Positions 58,101-64,000 of a stretch of DNA of 64,000 bases are shown piece by piece. The notes beneath the pieces were generated by a model that ran no database searches, had not been told where the DNA came from, and saw only the letters and a program-made list of their open reading frames with translations. The position numbers were made by a program, and so were the translations under genes. The stretch comes from Polytrichum commune (Eukaryota > Streptophyta > Polytrichopsida > Polytrichales > Polytrichaceae), in the NCBI GenBank assembly GCA_950295325.1, contig OX485807.1:438501-502500 (forward strand), written 5' to 3'. The stretch's first letter is position 1. Each line of letters starts with the position of its first letter.

Positions 58101-61064
58101 AAGAGAGATTTTGAGCACCGACTCTCTGGAGATGATGGTTGAATTGTATCGCTGAAACCTCTTGCATCACCACCTGGAGAAAAATCTGATTAATTCTCTA
58201 CCTCATCCTCAACTAAAGGTAGAAAAAAGAAGTGTTTCTTTTTTGTGATCTACACCTACTGTACATGCTCTTGTGAATACGCATCAATTAAGCAAAAGAA
58301 ATAGTTCCTATGTGATTCAAGATGAAGTACTACATGTGTGAGCGTAATTGAGAAAGATATTGATGTTGGGATAAACTGAGAACGCTCTATTCAGTAGACA
58401 ACTCAATTAAGTTCTCAAAATGAATGTCTTTGTCATTGAGGGGCATTGCTTAATTGACAAGCTCCTCATAGAAAAACGTAGATTCAGATTGCAGGCAATA
58501 TTATGTATGTGTGGGATGATTGTTATGGGAGTTGAATCATGAAAGATTTTCAAGTTCCAACCCACAACTGTGAACTCTTGAATCCTATATTGTGGGTTAC
58601 TGGTTATTGTCCTGATTCTGTGAGCATTGTTCGAAACATGATGCTGCTGTTTACAAGGATATAGAAGTCTTGCCTATTCACAACTCATTTTGGATCATGA
58701 GGTTGAAGGATGAATATGGCCAATTGAATCTTGGTGCAGGCATCACCATTCAGGGAATCTCAAACATCATCATCCACGGTGTGCAAATCTACAGCTTGGT
58801 GCCGACGGGGCCAGCTATGGTACGCGATTCACCCACACACTATGGCCACCGCTTGCGCTCTGATGGTAGCGCCATCAGCATCTTCGCTGCCACCAACGTG
58901 TGGCTTGACCACCTGTACCTGGCAGATTGCACCACCAACCTCATCAGTGCCATCGAAGCCTCCAATTACATCACTGTCTCCAACAACTACCTCACCAACC
59001 ACGACATGGTACCTTTTCTCTTAGAGTGCATGGCTCCCTTAAAATGGTGATCCCACTTGAAGAATTTAACACTTGTGCCATTCCTCCTTATTCAGCACTA
59101 TTTCACCTGCCCATGCCCCCCATCACTGCAGGCATATTGGAGATTACTGATTCCAACGCTGCATATTAACAGATAAACATTCACTGTGCATCTTAATAGG
59201 AATCGTTGGAAACTGTTGCATATAGGTGGGGCTTTGGCAGTGTACATTTCTACCAATATTGTCTTACCTGGTCTTTCACTTACGGCAGCTTGACAGGATT
59301 TATGTATTGTTAGTCACTAATTTTTCATATTCATGCATTGTTGAAGGGGTTCCATCCCATGCTTCTGAAATGGGCAGCTAGTGCACTCACCTTCATTAAT
59401 GCCCTTGAATAGTACAGTCCTGACAGTCAAGGGCGATAAAGTATTTCAGCTGGGGATGTCATAAGTAGTAAGTTATCGTCCATTCTTGCAGTTTCCATAG
59501 AGTTCCATGTGTTGTCGAAAAGATTATTACTTTGAGAAGCAGGAAATGCAAAATAGTGCATGAATTTCGGTGAGAGGGTACATGGTCAGGGACACACCTA
59601 AATAACCTCAGACTCATTTTTTGGTTAGTACACACCAATGCTCCTTCAGAGTGTTTTCTGTTTCTGTGTTTGTTGTGTGTGGATCATTTGTAAACTTTTA
59701 ACCCATAATATGTTTCTATAGTGCATGGCTATCTTGCACATCCAAAAGCCTCAAAAAGTCAATCGTCCAAAATAAATAGGAGTCATGCAATGTTGTCCCT
59801 TCAAAAAAAAATTAATGTAGCAGTTTCCAGTGGATTGTCTAAAACTGCTGGGCAATTGCAGGTGATGTTGTTTGGCGCGCATCCTGAGGACACGTTCGAT
59901 TCAGTGATGCAGGTGACGGTAGCTTACAACCACTTCGGAAAGGGCCTCACCCAGCGCATGCCCAGGTAGCACACTTTTCCACTTGAATTTTGTTTTTTCT
60001 AATGTGGGATAGGATTGATTGCTGTATTTGTTCATTTGAAAAATGTTGGAACACTTCTGATTCTAAAGCATTTTTAATTTGAATTCAATATGTATACATA
60101 CAGGTGTCGATTTGGTTACTTTCATGTCTTCAATAATGACTACTACGAGTGGGAGATGTATGCTATCGGAGGAAGCGAGAATCCCACCATCTTGAGCGAA
60201 GGCAATCGCTTCATGGCCCCTGACAACCAGGGAGCCAAAGAGGTGAACACCTGCAATCTCCACTACGCACAGCAACTGAAGGGTTTAGGGTGTAGCAATT
60301 GTCTACATAGTAAATTTCATGTTCATCAATGAGATCAGTTGAAAGCTTCAAGTTAGTGTAGCAACTCAAATGGAAAGGTTGTTGGAATGTGTCTGCTTCT
60401 TCAAATGGATGAAGTTTGTTCATGTGTTGCTTACTCAAGGTGCTATCCAATTTTACTTTGCCTGGGACATGCTCAGAGGTGCTATTCCTTGGCACATTCA
60501 GTGCATTAGATGTAGAAAGTTTTCTTTGGTGATGACATGATCTCAGAGAAAATTGTTTATAGAGCTTGGACACATCTATGTGGGGATGGCGCATAGGAGC
60601 CGATTATGATGTATGTTGGTAGTAGAAGTGCAGGCAGCTCGTGATGCTGAATTTGTTAGAATTTAAACCTAACAAGTTGACTCTCTTCTGCAGGGGCCAG
60701 ACTCATTTGTAGTTTTATAGCTTTTGATTTTGTGAATTCACTGCGATTCGTCCCAAAATTTCTCTTAAAGTGAATTTTTGCATTTCTTTTCTTTTCTTGT
60801 GTGCTGATATAACAAACTGAAGTGCAGGTGACAAAGCGGGTGGCGGATGGGGGCAACACTTATGGCGGTTGGGAGACCTGGAACTGGCGATCATCAGGAG
60901 ACTTGTTCCTGAATGGGGCCTTTTTTACAGATTCGGGATCCTCAAATATTGACTCATCTTTGTATGCCAAAGCCACGAGCTTCACAGCAATGCCTGTATC
61001 TTACATCGACGCCTTGACAGCCAATGCTGGCCCCTTCCAATGTGGACTCGGGGTACATTGCTAA
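55163..61064 (+). CDS. Pectate lyase-like protein (polysaccharide lyase family 1), divergent
   Basis: Exons 55163-55305, 57083-57453, 58740-59008, 59862-59965, 60104-60242 and 60828-61064, all GT-AG, join in frame to 420 residues. I start at ATG 55163 (ATGGCG) because a signal peptide follows ([17 protein letters not shown]); an in-frame ATG at 55067 would add 32 residues. Plant pectate lyase motifs follow in order: [84 protein letters not shown] and WNWRSSGD. Such enzymes cleave pectin in cell walls by calcium-dependent beta-elimination. The arginine of RMPRCR is kept, but the aspartates of the usual DGDG and DGLxD motifs read DGSA and TNLIS (residues about 213-216 and 237-241). Activity may therefore be altered or lost. 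The gene is otherwise intact. Confidence 0.9.
55787..57082 (+). repeat. Tandem repeats in pectate lyase intron 1
   Basis: Units starting near 55787, 56149 and 56869 share GAGTTCTGCCGCATCTT-like, CTTGGCATG, GGCGCTCC and CCTAGGAAG blocks, with partial copies in between (56523-56595, 56751-56820). One copy ends GGAGGTGATTGGTTGGGGTT then TCAG (56837-56863), matching the true acceptor ending at 57082. Confidence 0.7.
57869..58305 (+). repeat. Tandem duplication in pectate lyase intron 2
   Basis: 57869-58080 and 58083-58305 are diverged copies (CTCCACCAA, GGAGATGATGGT, TGCATCACCACMTGGAGA, CTCTACCT, AGGTAGAAA). Confidence 0.6.
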
Positions 61065-61097
61065 CCCTTCCAACTGAGGATTGCTTTAAATTTATTA

Positions 61098-61420
61098 AAG
61101 GGGACACCATGCACGTTTGAAAATGGCGGTTCTGATAGAGAGTTTGGTGGGTCAAGGTAAAAGAATTTTGGCCTTTACATGTGTCTAACCTTGAGGAGCT
61201 TGGTTTCAAGGTTGGTCCTAATTCTGTTTTCAATTCCGACCAAAACTGGAGGTATTGAGCCTTACAAAATGGCCATCTAAATTCGGAGTTGAAACTAGAC
61301 CAACCTTGAAAGCAAGCTCCCCCAGGTTAGGCACATGTCAAGGCCAATATTCTTTTACCTTGGCCCATCGAATCCGTTTCAAAACTGGCGTTTTTAATGT
61401 GTGGCCTCCACATGGCCAAC
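61098..61420. mobile_element. Fold-back MITE, about 320 bp
   Basis: Arms about 61098-61250 and 61255-61410 are inverted copies (ACATGTGTCTAACCTTG with CCAGGTTAGGCACATGT; GGTAAAAGAAT with ATTCTTTTACC; GGTTGGTC with its partner). Fragments of the family occur at about 22340-22400 and 43690-43790. Confidence 0.65.
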
Positions 61421-61738
61421 GGACTCCTATAGTACGACATTTACTACTGTCTGAAAAAATAAACTAAACTCTATCGAAACAGTAGTGAAATTTGTAATGG
61501 AATTATATTAAGTATCAACTGCTTCGTCATCTGGTGCTATGCACATTGCATACTACATGTGTAGTTTGCTTCTCATCATCCCAGGTTTCTTATAATGGTC
61601 AATCCTATGACGTGCAAGTACTTGAAGGGGAGAGGGATTATAGTATGCAACATAAAAACTTGAACCCCTGTATGTTTGTGGCCGATTCATCTCAAATGAC
61701 CTGGACGAGACTAGTCTGGGGCCATCAAAGCTAATTCC

Positions 61739-61962
61739 GTGGTCAAATCAACCAAAAATTACTAACCTCCGGGCTGCATACTGTTTCAGGGTTTGATTCT
61801 GAAGTACAACCTGCATTATTAAACACAGAAAAGTGTATGATCATGCCGATGTGGTCAAATCAACCAAAAAATACTAACCTCCGGGCTGCATACTATTTCA
61901 GGGTTTGATTTTAAAGTACAACGTGCATTACTAAACACAGTAAAGTGTATGATCATGCCGAT
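61739..61962. repeat. Tandem duplication, 112-bp unit
   Basis: Copies 61739-61850 and 61851-61962 share nearly all bases (GTGGTCAAATCAACC, ACTAACCTCCGGGCTGCATA, AAGTGTATGATCATGCCGAT). The unit is part of a dispersed family also at 21841-21990. Confidence 0.85.
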
Positions 61963-62514
61963 GATATGAAATCAGCAGTGAAACTTTAGAATTCAAATGA
62001 ATCGGTAAGTATTAACATCAAGCTTGAAATAGGGAATCTTTGTACATATTTTGGAATATCATATTTCCCAGTGAAAGCAGTGTAGCAACAAGTTGAAGCA
62101 CGTCGCAAAAGCCACATTCTTGAAGCTGGGTGTTCACACCGCCCTGAAACAGGGCATGGTGAGCGCTTTCAGGTTCAACTTTAGCATACTTGCACCTTCT
62201 GTGAACTTCCAAGCTACAGCTTAAATCCAGTGATCCGAATCCAGAACCCAAAACCCCAATGCACACAAATTTTGTTTAGTGAAGTACCAAACAACATGGT
62301 CATAACCTAACTAAACTCAGAAACCTATAAATGTGGACAATATCCTCTTCCATGCTGATTGATTGCTTTTATTTGAGCTTTGGTTAGAACAGGTGGGTGA
62401 GCTTTGGTTAGAGCTTTGGTTAGAACAGGTGGCTCCCAACCCCACCTGGCTAGGATCTTGTTTCCCAGCAACTAGGGAGGGTGCGATAAAAACCTCAAGG
62501 ATAATTTAAACTAG

Positions 62515-62595
62515 TTGTGGTCGTGGTCATGGTTGTGATGGTGGTAGTGGTAGCAGTTGAGGTTGCGGTTGCGGTAGCGGTAGTGGTAGTGGTTT
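62515..62595 (+). repeat. GTGGTA/GCGGTT minisatellite
   Basis: Short imperfect units GTGGTA, GTTGCG and GCGGTA. The Val-rich ORF across it is an artefact. Confidence 0.7.
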
Positions 62596-63956
62596 ACTTT
62601 CTTTGGTTCTACTTCCATGGAAAAGGCATAAGAAATGCTAACCACCCCTATGATCACCCTTTACCCCATCAAGCCCCCTGCTTAACGTGGTTAACCACCT
62701 TGGGGTGGTTGTTCATGTTCATGTGGCATCACTCGAGAGCTTCAAGGCCAAGGTCTAGGAAGAAAGTTGAGGAGAAAACCAAATTAACACTACGATTAAA
62801 AGCCAACAAGGATAATAATCACTTTAATTTCCTCTTGCGCCCAAGACCTAAACTACAGATAGATTGCAATTTAAAAGGCCGACCACCATCAACCACAACC
62901 ACAAGGATTTGCTCAAGACAACTATGAATGAAAAATATGTAGTTGTGATTGATTGTGGTAAATAACCACAACCACCTTTGTAGTGGACATGACACTTTAG
63001 TAGACGAATGTGGGGTCTCAGACCTCGATTCCACATTTTGCTCAAAATAGAGATCCCCGGGTTCTTCATAGCAATCAGGGTTTTCACCCTCCCGATTGAT
63101 AGGTGTTGTGAACGTTTACCCTTCAGATTAGTGTTGTAGAGGGACCCCATCCCTCTCTGCCCTTCAAGTTTCTTCGGGTAAGTTGCTTTGCGACCTAACA
63201 TGTGAATCCTACAGAGCATAGTGAGTAAGGTTTGCCAAAATTGTGTAGGCCGTCCTAATTTGTTAGGTTCTTGGAAGGAATCTTAAGGGTTGACTTCACT
63301 TGTTTGGCTTTTTTAAGTAAAATAATGAGCAGTAGGGAGGTACAATAGCGAGATTAGAAGGTTGCAAGCAACATCAACCCAAGGAAACAGTGAGCAGAGA
63401 GTGATGGGGTCCCCTCTGCAGCATGTTGATGAGCACTCGACTCATTGACGTGCTAAGACGATGCTTAGGAAATGGTTCCCCTCAGTATGTCTCAAAGAGC
63501 TTTTGGATTTCTATCCTGGGATGTTGAGTATTTGCAGTTGAAATAGTACACTTGTTTTTATTTATTATTGTACATAGGTGTTGAAGGGCACTTGTTGTTT
63601 ATATTGTTCGAAAAGTTCAGAAGCAATTGGATTCTGACCGTCAGAGCGTACTTCATTTATGTGAAAGGAAATATTGGGAGATTTGGGGCTCGGATTAATG
63701 ACCTAGATTCAAATACATACCACGTCTATCTTATCAGTTTTCTTACATATGACTGTAATTCTAACTTCCTCTTTGGAGCAGGTTGTGTTGAATATAGTTA
63801 CAATCTCATATACAAAGTAGGTTTACTTTGAATTCCATGCCTGTTGGGGACAATGAATTATTACGTTATGCCAGTGCCTTTGAGGGTTAAACATTTCCCA
63901 CAACATTTTCTATAACATTTTCTATAACATTATGCAGGGTTATGCGTCGTGCAACT
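62596..63956. other. Spacer or intron
   Basis: No gene was recognised. A palindromic string near 62686 (ACGTGGTTAACCACCTTGGG) was noted. If the 3' end is an internal exon, part of this is its upstream intron. Confidence 0.3.
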
Positions 63957-64000
63957 CGAGCATGTCCAACAATTACAACGGCTCCAACGGCCCTGCGAGC
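63957..64000 (+). CDS. Partial exon of an unknown gene at the window edge
   Basis: A TTATGCAG acceptor at about 63949-63956 (by context) precedes an open stretch rich in C and G that reads YASCNSSMSNNYNGSNGP, with base composition unlike the AT-rich flank. The window ends before a family can be recognised. It may belong to a gene lying mostly beyond the window. Confidence 0.3.

Noticed and set aside
62517-62927. 136-codon Val-rich ORF
   Set aside because: Its first part is translation of the GTGGTA minisatellite and the rest shows no family.

Overview
The window looks like nuclear DNA of a land plant. It holds intron-containing genes with GT-AG introns, a plant-type pectate lyase, a TIR-domain immune-type gene, a GIL1/IRKI-like (DUF641 family) gene, a Ty1/Copia retrotransposon, many miniature DNA transposons and plant-type TTTAGGG-type telomeric motifs. 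Low gene density, transposon-rich AT-rich spacers, an HSPA12-like Hsp70 and a farnesoic-acid-methyltransferase-type (FAMT) domain gene make a non-flowering plant (bryophyte, lycophyte, fern or gymnosperm) more likely than an angiosperm. That placement is inference.

Layout. 1.7-5.6 kb (+): a two-exon gene joining a TIR domain to four tandem FAMT-type domains, with no NB-ARC or LRR. 7.1-9.2 kb (-): a two-exon HSPA12-type Hsp70 ending in a CaaX-like tail, with a tandem duplication just beyond its stop. 9.5-14.2 kb: a Harbinger-type MITE, a palindrome of about 3.2 kb and a fold-back element. 14.6 kb (-): a hAT transposase fragment. 17.1-18.2 kb (+): a GIL1/IRKI-like gene with an added C-terminal membrane anchor, followed by a decayed tandem copy of its 3' part. 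19.5-20.8 kb (-): a broken membrane-protein gene. 25-26.3 kb: a TA-flanked MITE and a TTAA-flanked, piggyBac-like element. 26.4-29.8 kb (+): a four-exon NAA30-type N-alpha-acetyltransferase whose first intron holds two decayed copies of the end of exon 1. 31.1-38.3 kb (+): a degenerate Copia element with 259-bp LTRs, a GGAAT target duplication and a probable nested LTR-like insertion. 38-54 kb: gene-poor repeats, including a tRNA-Asp-like relic, two inverted copies of a transposon carrying telomeric motifs, a hAT-like MITE and a Harbinger element with a transposase remnant. 55.2-61.1 kb (+): a six-exon pectate lyase-like gene. The last 44 bases look like an exon of another gene.

The genes do not form one pathway. 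The most unusual candidate is the TIR-FAMT fusion: a TIR domain with its catalytic glutamate in place, joined at the usual TIR/NB-ARC exon junction to lectin-like beta-sandwich repeats. A second theme is local tandem duplication in and beside genes (HSPA12 3' flank, GIL1-like tail, NAA30 intron 1, pectate lyase introns 1 and 2), sometimes copying splice sites.
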